Source: Oscillatoria sp. HE19RPO
GTDB lineage: Bacteria; Cyanobacteriota; Cyanobacteriia; Cyanobacteriales; Laspinemataceae
Direction of reading: 5' to 3'
NCBI RefSeq assembly: GCF_024220515.1
Contig: NZ_JAMXOT010000019.1
Location: forward strand, 1-64,000
Length of the DNA: 64,000 nucleotides
Shown piece by piece: positions 18,183 to 27,800 of the stretch. Within the stretch, counting starts at the first letter, position 1. Every line of letters starts with the position of its first letter. The notes beneath the pieces were generated by a model. That model had not been told where the DNA came from. It saw only the letters and a program-made list of their open reading frames with translations, and made no database searches. A program made the translations under genes and the position numbers.

Positions 18183-18893
18183 TTAATTCAAAGTACGATT
18201 TTGCAGGCGACGAATTTCGCGATCAACGCTGACGCCGATTTTGAGGGCTTGATTGAGCAGTCGCCCATATTCGGTGGCTTCGTCGCTAATTTTTAAGTGG
18301 TTTAAGGTGGCTAGATTATTTTCTATTTTAGCAAATAATTCATAGCGACGGTCGATGAGGTCTTGATTTTCTCGGAGGATTCGATCGGTTCGTAAGCTGG
18401 CGAGTAAACTCTCTCGGGTAATGCTGAGGGCTTCGATTACTTCCTGGCGATCGCTGAGTTGGATTTCGCCCCCGGCTGCTTCTATTTTATCTAAAATATC
18501 GAGCGATCGCACCACTTCGTTATATTTTTGGATTTCATCAATCAGGGTTAAAAAGGTCTGGAATTTTTGGGCGCGCCTCCATAAAAAAAAGTTGAGGGAG
18601 AGGGAGGCGACACTAGCGATTCCACCGCTGAATAAGAGAAAATAAAACGTTGTCGCCATTTCTTGCCCAGAGAGTCCGGAATTGCGAACCATTAAAATGC
18701 CAAGAGGGGTGAGTAAAATGAAGAAGAGACCCAAGATAAACAACTGGGCGATCGCAAAGGATATCAGTTTGTTCAAATTTTGGAGGAAAGACAGGCGGAA
18801 AGCTAGACTTAACCCAATATCGTTCACATCCACCCCAGCGATCGCCTCTAGTTCGCTTTCGGTGACGATGGCATTTTCTAAATCGGGGCGCAT
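18183..18893 (-). CDS. Two-helix membrane protein with coiled-coil tail, unknown function
   Basis: A 236-residue protein that I do not recognise. The N-terminal 45 residues are soluble (TESELEAIAGVDVNDIGLSL). Two transmembrane helices lie at about 46-70 (FAIAQLFILGLFFILLTPLG) and 82-105 (TTFYFLLFSGGIASVASLSL). The rest is a long charged helical region with Leu-rich heptads, likely cytoplasmic. It is followed 66 bases upstream by another minus-strand membrane protein gene, so the two may form an operon. The stop codon borders a MITE target duplication, so the extreme C-terminus could have been set by that insertion. Confidence 0.7.
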   Translation of the reverse strand: MRPDLENAIVTESELEAIAGVDVNDIGLSLAFRLSFLQNLNKLISFAIAQLFILGLFFILLTPLGILMVRNSGLSGQEMATTFYFLLFSGGIASVASLSLNFFLWRRAQKFQTFLTLIDEIQKYNEVVRSLDILDKIEAAGGEIQLSDRQEVIEALSITRESLLASLRTDRILRENQDLIDRRYELFAKIENNLATLNHLKISDEATEYGRLLNQALKIGVSVDREIRRLQNRTLN

Positions 18894-18959
18894 AAACTAT
18901 TTCATCCTCCTATTTTCTCCTAATTTTGTCAAGGGTTGTCCCCGGCGATCGCCCTTGTC

Positions 18960-19634
18960 TTAATAACCCAATAACCGCCCCACAATTTGCAAGACATTCA
19001 CATAAAAGTTGCCTTCTAAATCTCTAAACAGTTGAAAATCTCCGGAAGTTCCAAAAAAGGGTCTTAGAGTCCAAGCCATTTGGGTCCCCACAAAGGCATA
19101 GAGCAGTAACCAAAATTGGAGCAGTTTAGTTCGCGTATTCTGCCCGCTTATTTCCGGTTCGGCGAGTAGCTGCATCCCTTCATAAAAGAATTTGATGCCC
19201 AAAAATCCAGCTAACCCTAAAATGGCGACATTCAGCAACAGAAAAAAGTCATAACTTTGGGTACTAATCAGGAAAAATAGGGTGATTGGCGCAAATCCAA
19301 AGAGGATGGCGCTCATAATTGCTTCCGCAGTCATCAGTAAGGTTAAATACTGGGTAAAGCTCCGTTTTGACCCAAAAATAATACTGAAAATGTATAACGT
19401 AGGAAAGCAAATCAGCAGGGTCAGCAGATAAAGCGCCGGTAATTTAAAGAATGAAGAAATGACTTGCATCCAACTATGAGATGCTCCGATAATTGCCCCA
19501 TAAACTCCAAAAAAAACGGCACTGGATATCAGTAAAGCAACAATTTTGTTGTTGAGCTTTATGCCTTTGTGGATTTCTTCCAGAAAGGATTGGCGGTCTT
19601 GAAGCAGTTTAACCAACACTGAAAAGTAATTCAT
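18960..19634 (-). CDS. Multi-pass membrane protein, Yip1-like
   Basis: A 224-residue integral membrane protein with about six hydrophobic segments (for example IVALLISSAVFFGVYGAIIG, ALYLLTLLICFPTLYIFSII, LLNVAILGLAGFLGIKFFY). The layout resembles the Yip1-domain proteins of bacteria, some of which are labelled 'actin-binding WH2' in cyanobacterial annotations without evidence. The soluble N-terminus contains DRQSFLEEIHKGIKL. It precedes the two-helix membrane protein gene in the same direction. Function is unknown; the family label is a judgement by eye. Confidence 0.65.
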   Translation of the reverse strand: MNYFSVLVKLLQDRQSFLEEIHKGIKLNNKIVALLISSAVFFGVYGAIIGASHSWMQVISSFFKLPALYLLTLLICFPTLYIFSIIFGSKRSFTQYLTLLMTAEAIMSAILFGFAPITLFFLISTQSYDFFLLLNVAILGLAGFLGIKFFYEGMQLLAEPEISGQNTRTKLLQFWLLLYAFVGTQMAWTLRPFFGTSGDFQLFRDLEGNFYVNVLQIVGRLLGY

Positions 19635-19898
19635 GATACTTCCTGTCAGGTAAGGCTTTGGCTTTTATTTTTGGATTTTAGCATCTCGGTTCTGGATTGT
19701 CAGGGATTATTGCAAATTCTTAACAGTCGTTTGCAAAAAGTAACGAAGTCCGGTGGGCCGATCTCCTGGGGTTGATTCTGCACTAAACCGGGAGATTAAC
19801 CGTTGAACTGTACATAGGATACCCAAAAAAATGTCTAGCTTTTCTGAAAATGAATTAAAATAGAAAGAAACTGTTTTATTTTTTTAGGAGGTAGGACC

Positions 19899-20846
19899 CT
19901 GAATCCCTCAGATTTTTCTGTCATTCCCGAACCCCCTGCCGGGTTTAAATCCGGATTTATCGGGATTATTGGACGGCCCAATGTGGGCAAGTCTACCCTG
20001 ATGAATCACCTGGTGGGACAAAAAATTGCGATTACTTCCCCGGTGGCACAGACGACCCGAAACCGTTTACGGGGAATTTTAACCACCCCGGAAGCACAAT
20101 TTATTTTTGTGGATACTCCCGGGATTCACAAACCCCATCACCAACTGGGAAAGGTGTTGGTAAAAAATGCGATTGGGGCGATTTCTACCGTAGATATTCT
20201 GCTGTTAATGGTGGATGGTTCGGTGGAGGCGGGGGGTGGCGATCGCTTTATTACGGAAATGCTTACCCAAACCAAAACGCCGGTTATTCTAGGTCTAAAT
20301 AAAATCGACTTACGGTCGAGTTTATCCCGTCCGCGAGATGTAGAGGTGATTGACCGCAGCTATCAAGAACTCGCGGAAAATCTTAAGTGGCCAGTCGCCA
20401 GATTCTCAGCCACCACTGGGGAAGGACTGCCAGATTTATTAACCTTACTGGGCGATCGCTTAGAACCCGGCCCTTATTACTATCCCCCAGATTTAGTCAC
20501 CGATCGCCCAGAACGCTTTATCATTGGCGAACTGATTCGGGAGCAAATTCTCTATTTAACCCGAGAAGAAGTCCCCCATTCTGTTGCCATTAGCCTGGAT
20601 CTCATGGAAGAAACAAAGGATTTAACCCGAATTTTAGCAACCATTTATGTAGAACGTCCCTCTCAAAAAGGAATTATTATCGGCAAAGGTGGACAAATGC
20701 TCAAAGCGATCGGATCGGCGGCCCGAGAACAAATGCAAAAACTCATTGAGGGTAAAGTTTATTTAGAAATCTTTGTCAAAGTCCAACCGAATTGGCGGCA
20801 ATCTCGCATTCAATTGGCTGAATTGGGGTATAAATTAGAAGATTAG
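19899..20846 (+). CDS. era: GTPase Era, apparently starting at CTG
   Basis: Era is an essential GTPase that binds the 3' end of 16S rRNA and aids 30S assembly. The 315-residue reading contains G1 GRPNVGKST, G3 DTPGIHKP, G4 NKID and G5 SATTGEG, then the KH RNA-binding domain with KGGQMLKAIGSAAREQMQKL. There is no in-frame ATG, GTG or TTG ahead of the G1 loop back to the stop codon at 19851; the first such codon, GTG 19983, would remove half the P-loop. AGGAGGT at 19886-19892 is correctly spaced for CTG 19899, giving an N-terminus of about 25 residues before the G domain, as in other cyanobacterial Era proteins. The gene is monocistronic. Confidence 0.9.
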   Translation: MNPSDFSVIPEPPAGFKSGFIGIIGRPNVGKSTLMNHLVGQKIAITSPVAQTTRNRLRGILTTPEAQFIFVDTPGIHKPHHQLGKVLVKNAIGAISTVDILLLMVDGSVEAGGGDRFITEMLTQTKTPVILGLNKIDLRSSLSRPRDVEVIDRSYQELAENLKWPVARFSATTGEGLPDLLTLLGDRLEPGPYYYPPDLVTDRPERFIIGELIREQILYLTREEVPHSVAISLDLMEETKDLTRILATIYVERPSQKGIIIGKGGQMLKAIGSAAREQMQKLIEGKVYLEIFVKVQPNWRQSRIQLAELGYKLED

Positions 20847-20898
20847 CGCATCGGCACAGCATTCGCTTTTGAGGATAAAAAACCGAGTTTCTGGACGA

Positions 20899-20932
20899 AA
20901 TGTAGAGTTGATTCGCGAATCAACTCTACATT
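20899..20932. repeat. Palindromic intergenic element, copy 3
   Basis: A perfect 34-bp core palindrome; the arm reads GAGTT...AACTC around GATTCGCGAATC. Flanking GGAC and GTCC extend the pairing with a two-base bulge. It lies 52 bases after the era stop and could act as its 3' hairpin. Confidence 0.88.
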
Positions 20933-21000
20933 GTCCGCATACATCATCCGAGACCGACGCTGTAGTACAATAGGTAAGGGATTGAACAAGTGATGAACTG

Positions 21001-22647
21001 ATGGGCCGCATACCAACGATTACATTTGACCGGGGAACTTTGTTGCTGCATCCACCCCCGCGAGGGAAAGGGTGGATTGATTTTGCTGCTTGGGATGAAC
21101 GGGTGGAAAAGTTTCGCGTGCGTGCGATCGACTATCGTCCCTTGATTGAGACGCTCAAAGCGGAGGGGACAGAATTTATTGATGAGGCGAAGGGGTTTGG
21201 ACCATTGGAGTTGGTCCCGAGCTTTGAAATGCCGCCTTATCAACATCAGGAAGAGGCGCTGACGGCATGGAAACAGGGGGGACGATGGGGAGTGGTGGTG
21301 TTGCCGACTGCGGCAGGGAAGACCTATTTGGCGCAGTTGGCGATGCAGGCGACTCCGCGCACGACCCTGATTGTGGTGCCGACGTTGGATTTGATGCATC
21401 AGTGGTACGCACATCTGGCAGCGGCGTTTCCTGATGTGGAAGTGGGGTTATTGGGGGGCGGTTCTCGGGATAAAAGTCCGATTTTGGTGGCAACGTATGA
21501 CAGTGCGGCGATCCATGCGGAGGCGTTGGGGAATCGCTATGCGTCGATTGTGTTTGATGAGTGTCATCACTTGCCGACGGATTTTAATCGGGCGATCGCG
21601 GAATATTCGATCGCACCTTATCGGTTGGGGTTAACGGCAACTCCTGAGCGATCGGATGGGAAACACGCGGATTTGACGCAGTTAATCGGTCCGGAAGTCT
21701 ATCGCAAAACGGCGGAAGATTTAGCCGGTGGTGCTTTGGCGGAACATGAAATTGTTCAGATTAAGGTGAAACTCTCTAAGTTAGAACGCGATCGCTACGA
21801 TCGCTCAATTAAAACTCGCAATGAATTTTTACAGCAATCTCACATTTCCCTGGGCAGCCTCCAAGGATGGCAGCACTTTGTGCAAGCTTCCGCGCGATCG
21901 CCTGCGGGACGTCGGGCGATGTTAGCGCACCGGGAAGCCAAGGAAATCGCCCTAGGAACCGATGGCAAAATGCGGATTCTCGCGGATTTATTGGCCCAAC
22001 ATTCCCCCGAACGCATCCTGATTTTTACCGCAGATAATGCTACAGTTTATCGCATTTCTCAGGATTTTTTAATTCCCGCCTTGACCCATCAAACCCCGGT
22101 GAAAGAACGTCATGAAATTCTGACCCGATTTAAAGAAGGAATTTATAAAACGATTATCGCATCTCATGTTTTAAATGAAGGAGTAGATGTGCCAGATGCA
22201 AGAGTGGCAATCTTGCTATCGGGAACGGGTTCAACGAGGGAGTATATTCAACGATTAGGTCGAATTTTACGCAAAGGAACCCAGAAAAATAAACGAGCAA
22301 TTTTGTATGAAGTGGTGGCAGAAGATACTGCAGAGGAAGGGACCTCGAAACGGCGGCGTGGGATGACTGAACCCAGGCCCCAAAATCCTCAAACTCGACC
22401 GGAACCGCCGGGGTCAAAACCCCAGCAGTTAACAATCCTACCGGGTTCCTCGCCGCCGACTCCCGCACCGACGCCGATTTATGGGGTGGGTAAAGCCCCG
22501 AGGAAAAAAGCGGCGGAACGGGCCTCAGAATGGGGGGAGAAACAGCCGAAATCTTCCGAACATTCGGAACAGGTTTCGAGTCAAGACTATCTAGAGAATG
22601 AGTTTCCTAAAAATACTTCTGAATCGGACGAAGGAACCGATAACTAG
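21001..22647 (+). CDS. XPB/Rad25-like superfamily 2 DNA helicase
   Basis: A 548-residue ATP-dependent helicase. The N-terminal damage-recognition-like region (residues 1-80) precedes RecA domain 1 with Walker A TAAGKT, the DECH box in IVFDECHHLP and motif III LTATPERSDG. RecA domain 2 carries ILIFTADNATVYRIS, SHVLNEGVDVPDARVAIL (motif V) and YIQRLGRILRKG (motif VI). The core ends near residue 445. The last 100 residues are Pro-, Ser- and Glu-rich and probably disordered. Bacterial XPB proteins often lie beside a Bax1-like nuclease gene, which is not present here. A repair or transcription-coupled role is inferred from the family. The TPR lipoprotein gene starts 13 bases downstream. Confidence 0.88.
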   Translation: MGRIPTITFDRGTLLLHPPPRGKGWIDFAAWDERVEKFRVRAIDYRPLIETLKAEGTEFIDEAKGFGPLELVPSFEMPPYQHQEEALTAWKQGGRWGVVVLPTAAGKTYLAQLAMQATPRTTLIVVPTLDLMHQWYAHLAAAFPDVEVGLLGGGSRDKSPILVATYDSAAIHAEALGNRYASIVFDECHHLPTDFNRAIAEYSIAPYRLGLTATPERSDGKHADLTQLIGPEVYRKTAEDLAGGALAEHEIVQIKVKLSKLERDRYDRSIKTRNEFLQQSHISLGSLQGWQHFVQASARSPAGRRAMLAHREAKEIALGTDGKMRILADLLAQHSPERILIFTADNATVYRISQDFLIPALTHQTPVKERHEILTRFKEGIYKTIIASHVLNEGVDVPDARVAILLSGTGSTREYIQRLGRILRKGTQKNKRAILYEVVAEDTAEEGTSKRRRGMTEPRPQNPQTRPEPPGSKPQQLTILPGSSPPTPAPTPIYGVGKAPRKKAAERASEWGEKQPKSSEHSEQVSSQDYLENEFPKNTSESDEGTDN

Positions 22648-22660
22648 CCTAGATAAATCT

Positions 22661-24820
22661 ATGAAAAAATCAGTCGTTGGGACCGTGGGATTGGGGTTAG
22701 GGATGATGGTGTTCATGAGTGGCTGTAAGCTGTTGGAACCGTTGGCGATCGCCCAGGGGGTGAGTTGTCAGCAGGAACAGAATCAAGCCAGTCAAAACCG
22801 CCTGTTTCAATTACGCGATCGCGCTCAAGATCATATCCACCACTTCGGTAAACTGGATCGGGCAACGGAGGACCTGATTGAGCTATTTCAAGGGATGCAA
22901 GGGGTCAGTCCTAATCGAGATACAGTCCTGATGCTGATTGAAATTGTCAATGGCACTCAGGGACAAGGGGGACTGTTAGACATCCTAGTTAATCGCCTGG
23001 TGGAACAGGGAGAGGGTTCTCAGGCAGAGTCAGTCCTGGATGCAGCAGCGGAAGTGAGTCATTGCTTGGATACTGGATATAGCTATGGCAAAACTCGGAC
23101 TTTGGCCGGAATTGCGCGGATGTATATCCAAACGGGTCAGCGCGATCGCGCCCGGTCAACCCTCGCCCGTGCTATTCTAGCAGAAACGGGGATCCGAGGT
23201 GCGGCCTTTAAAACCAAGGGATTAACGGAAATTGCTCGCACTTATATTGCTTTAGGAGATACCATTCAAGCCTCACAAATGCTGGGGCGATCGCTCCATT
23301 ATGCCCAATCCATTGTCTATCAGGATGTCTACAATCAAGCTTGGGATTTCCAACCCCTCGCCATTTATTATGGTCAAGTGGGACAACTGGATAAAGCTTT
23401 AGAGATTGCCGGGACGATTTCTGCGGATTATTATCGCAGTGAGACTTTTGCAGATATTGCTAAAAATTTGGCGGACCAAGGTAACATTGAACGCGCCCAT
23501 AAACTTGTTTTGGATCGCGTCAGTGACACGGAACTTAAAGCCAAAGTTTTAGCCGAAATTGGGTGGCGATCGGCCAAACAGGGACAAAGCGATCGCGTGA
23601 TTCCTTTATTTACGGAGGCGTTGCGTCAGGCTAATTTAATCTCGGATCAAAACCTGCGGATGATAGCCCTTTCCCTCATCTTAATCCGCTATGCCGAGGC
23701 TGGATATCCGGACCGAGCTTTACAGGAAATTGCCCCCCTAGAAATGTCAGAAATCAAAGCTAAAGTCCTCAATGCCATTGCGATTGAATATGCCACCCAA
23801 GGACAACGGGAGCAAGCCTCCACCATTGCCGGACAAGCGTTAGAAATCGTAGGAACAATTCCTGAAACCTATGAACAAGAAATTCTCCTGGTGGATATGG
23901 TTCGAGATTATACTCGGATGGGGCTTTATGAGGTAGGGGTTCAAGCGGCTCAACAAATTCCCTCTGCTGAAAAAAAACAGGAGCTTTTGTTAGCCTTGGC
24001 AACTGAAGCCGCAACCCGAGGGGATGATGAAATTGCGGTGAAGGCTGCTGAAATCATGCCGATTAACTTAGTGGCAATCGCTTTTGTCTACCAAAATATC
24101 GGCCAAACTGAACGGGGAACTGAACTCTTAACCCGAGGGATGAAAGCAGTTGAATCCCTAGAAACTAACGAGCAAAAATTTGAAGTGTTCGCCGCGATTG
24201 CGGTGGAATATGCCAAAGCTGGACAACAGGCTAAAGCGGAAGAATTCTTTGCCCAAGCCTTATTAATGAGCAACCAGGTTCAAGAAAATTCTTATATCTG
24301 GGTCACGGTGTTTGATCGGCTTGTGGAGGGTGGACGTAACGACTTTGCCTTGCAGCTAGTCCGCACCATACAGGATGAATATTTCCAAAGCACCTTAATT
24401 GATCGGTTGGTGGAGACGTTCATCCAAGAAAGACAAATTGAACAAGCCTATCAGGTGATAGAATGGTTGAAATCACCGGCGGAAAAAGTCAGGAATTTAC
24501 TCGTCATAGCCGATAAAAATCTGAAGGCGGGAGAGCGAGAGGTTGCCCGGGAAGCTTTAGAAAAAGCCTTTGATAGGGCACAGACCATTCCTGGGGAAGA
24601 ATCTAATATTATGAGATTTGGGGGACAGTGGGATGCCGAGGGGAATTGGTTTGGTTATACAGAAGTAGAGGACCCGATGGATCGCGGGAGTTTGTATGAA
24701 GAAATCGCTATCCGGTACGGGCAATTGGGGGAATATCATTCGGCGATGCAGGTGGTGCGATCGCTGGAAAGTCCGACTCTGCAAACCCAAGTGCAACAGC
24801 GATTAGCCTGCTATCGGTAA
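22661..24820 (+). CDS. TPR-repeat lipoprotein
   Basis: A 719-residue protein with a signal sequence ending in the lipobox FMSGC (about residue 22), so probably anchored to a membrane on the periplasmic side. The rest is a long array of helical repeats of 34-37 residues rich in A-x-x-Y and G-x-x-x-x-A patterns (for example TLAGIARMYIQTGQRDRARS, IAIEYATQGQREQASTIAGQ, AIAVEYAKAGQQAKAEEFFA), typical of tetratricopeptide proteins. These act as protein-binding scaffolds; the partner is unknown. I prefer ATG 22661 over an upstream ATG at 22598, which would overlap the helicase gene and place residues before the signal peptide. Confidence 0.85.
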   Translation: MKKSVVGTVGLGLGMMVFMSGCKLLEPLAIAQGVSCQQEQNQASQNRLFQLRDRAQDHIHHFGKLDRATEDLIELFQGMQGVSPNRDTVLMLIEIVNGTQGQGGLLDILVNRLVEQGEGSQAESVLDAAAEVSHCLDTGYSYGKTRTLAGIARMYIQTGQRDRARSTLARAILAETGIRGAAFKTKGLTEIARTYIALGDTIQASQMLGRSLHYAQSIVYQDVYNQAWDFQPLAIYYGQVGQLDKALEIAGTISADYYRSETFADIAKNLADQGNIERAHKLVLDRVSDTELKAKVLAEIGWRSAKQGQSDRVIPLFTEALRQANLISDQNLRMIALSLILIRYAEAGYPDRALQEIAPLEMSEIKAKVLNAIAIEYATQGQREQASTIAGQALEIVGTIPETYEQEILLVDMVRDYTRMGLYEVGVQAAQQIPSAEKKQELLLALATEAATRGDDEIAVKAAEIMPINLVAIAFVYQNIGQTERGTELLTRGMKAVESLETNEQKFEVFAAIAVEYAKAGQQAKAEEFFAQALLMSNQVQENSYIWVTVFDRLVEGGRNDFALQLVRTIQDEYFQSTLIDRLVETFIQERQIEQAYQVIEWLKSPAEKVRNLLVIADKNLKAGEREVAREALEKAFDRAQTIPGEESNIMRFGGQWDAEGNWFGYTEVEDPMDRGSLYEEIAIRYGQLGEYHSAMQVVRSLESPTLQTQVQQRLACYR

Positions 24821-24832
24821 GTCTAACCCGGA

Positions 24833-27800
24833 TTAGGGGGTCTGACGCGATCGCGCTGCCAGACGTTCAACTACAGCGATTAACTCCGCTGTATCCACAG
24901 GTTTCGGGAGGTGGATATCATATCCGGCTTTGAGGGCGCGGGTGCGGTCTTCTGAGCGTGCATAAGCGGTGACGGCAGCAGCAGGTAAATATCCCCCTTC
25001 GGATAATTCCATCTTCCTAATGTGATGAATCAGGGTATATCCATCTTCTTCCGGCATGGCAATGTCGGAAATCAGCACTTGGGGGTAAAATTGGGGAATG
25101 GCAATCAGGGCTTGGCGGACCGACGCCGCTGCCTGGACCTGTGCACCGCACTCTTCCAGGACGAGAGTGAGTAGACCCCGAGTATCGGCTTCATCATCCA
25201 CCACTAGCACTCTCACTCCCTCCAGAGAAGTCATCGGGTTTAACTCCGGGAAAGGCTCTACATTCAGAACATGAGATTCGGCTCGGTCCGGAAGCTCACA
25301 CCGAGGCATCAGAGGCAGTTCCACCGTAAATATCGCACCTTGCCCCAATCCAGGACTATCCGCCGACACGGTACCCCCGTGGAGCTCCGTGAGGTGTCGC
25401 ACGATCGCCAGTCCGAGTCCGAGTCCATTATAGGCGCGGGTGCTAGAACTGTCCGCCTGCCGGAAGCGGTCAAAAACATAGGGTATAAATTCCGGTTTAA
25501 TCCCTTGACCTGTATCTCTAACCCGGATTTGTATAGAAGTCTGGAACTGCTCCAAAATCACCGTGACGCAGCCTTCCGGGGGGGTAAATTTAATGGCATT
25601 GGAGAGTAAGTTCCAGACCATTTGCTGCAAGCGATCGCGATCGCCAGAAACAGGACCCGCATGGCGATCCAGTTCCGTCTTCAGTTGAATATGTTTAGCC
25701 TCTGCCGCAGGACGAACCGACTCGATCGCCTCTTCGATCGCCTTGAGCAGGGAAACCGAAGTTACATTCAGGCGTAATTTACCCGTAATGATCCGGGATA
25801 CATCCAGCAAATCCTCGATCAGTTGAAACTGTAATCGGGAGTTGCGTTCGATGGTTTCCAAGGCTAATCCCATTTTTTCCTCAGACAGTCTGCGATTGCG
25901 TAAAATCTGCGCCCATCCCAGAATGGAATTGAGGGGGGTTCGCAACTCGTGAGAAAGGGTCGCCAAAAACTCATCTTTGAGCCGGTTGGCATCTTGGGCT
26001 TCCCGATAGAGACGGGCATTATCTAAGGCGATCGCCGCCCGATGCGCCAGTTTTTCGGCTAACATCAGGTCCGTGCGATCGTAACAACGACTGCCTGCCT
26101 CTAGCACAAACGCGATCGTTCCGAGGGTTCGTCCTCGGGCTTTGAGCGGCACACACATTCCGCTATTGAGGCGCAACTCGCGCAAAATTTGCAAATGTTC
26201 GGCATCGGCGGCGGCCTCCACCAACACCGAGTCGGGAATATGAGGATACAGTTCCGATTGTCCTGTACGCAAGACGTTAGCTTGTCCCATTGTCGCCTCT
26301 TTTTTCGGGGGATAGCGGCGATGCAGTTCTTGGGCGAGTTCTTCTTTGGCTGGGTCAGTGTGAGCTACCGCCAGCCGCTCAATTGTTCCATCTTTTTCCA
26401 CCACATCGATCGCACACCAGTCTGCTATACTGGGAACCGTGAGATGAGCCAGACTATCCAAGGTGGTTTGGTAATCGAGGGAATTCGCCAGAACACTACT
26501 CGCCCTGGCTAAAAACCGCTCTTGCTCTCGCGATCGCTTGCGATCGTCAATATCTGTGGCTGTTCCTAACCACTTGAGCAGGCGATCGCCCATTCCGGCG
26601 ATCGGATTCATACGCAGACTGTGCCAACGGTAGAGTCCATCGGACCTCTGCAAGCGCACCTCGATTTCGTAGGCGGTTTCCGTGGCGATGGCGTTGCGCC
26701 AATGGACGAGCGCTTCTGCGCGATCGCTTGGATGAATCCACTCTAGGGGCGATCGGCGTAAAATTTGCTCTAAATTTAGCCCAATATAATTCACCGCGCT
26801 GGGATTGCAATATTCCAGCTTTCCCCCACGGGTACATAAAAATATCATTTGGGGGAGCGCTTCCGCCAGGGATCGATACAGTTCTTCGCTGTGGCGGAGG
26901 GCTTCTTCGATCTGTTTGCGGTGGGTAATATCCACAAAAGCTCCCACCGCGCCTCGGGTTTGTCCCTCTTCATCAAGGATTGGCGCAGCATAAGTCAGGA
27001 ACTCGATCGTTCTCCCATCTTCATAGATAGCATCCACTTCAAACTCTAGCACTTCTACCTGATGTGTAGCTGCATAGCGCATGGGGAACTCTTCGGGAGC
27101 GAGTTCCCGGCCATTGTGATAAAGCTTAAATCCATCGGCCCTAGCTTCAGGTAGCGGATTAAAATGGGGCAGAACCGGGGAGGAAATCCCCAAATTGTGA
27201 GCCAAAACCGAATTAAACCGGATCCTTTCACAGTGCGGATCTTCGGAAATGGCAATGCCAATCGGGATAAACTTGAGGAGGGTTTGTAACTCTTTAACCC
27301 GGCGCTTCAAGGTGCGATTCAGCTTGATAATTTCAGTTTGCGCCCACTGCCGCAACGTGATATCCGTTGTAGCCCCGATCCATTTATAAGGTCGTCCCTG
27401 GTCATCCCATAGGGCGGTTCCCCGATCGCTCCAATAAAGATAAATCCCATCGCCACGCTGGATTTGGTACTCTTCATCAAAAGGTTCTCTCGTCTGCAAA
27501 TGCCGGTCTATGGCATTTTCGACTCGCTCGCGATCGCTCGGATGGAGGCGATCGAGCCAAGCTTGGCGAGTGCGGGCAAATCCTCCCTCCTGATATCCGA
27601 GTTGTTCGTCAATGTTCCCAAACCATTCCACTCGTCCCGTGGCAATCTCCCATTCATAGATCAGATCGCTGGTGTTTTCCGCTGCAATCCGAAACCGTTC
27701 CGTGGATTGGCGCAAGGCCGCTTCCGCAGCATAGCGATCGCTGATATCAATGCCGGTGCCGATGATATACTCCATCTCCCCTTGAGCATCGCGCAGGACC

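Noticed and set aside
19983-20846. Era starting at GTG 19983
   Set aside because: It would begin inside the G1 loop and destroy nucleotide binding.
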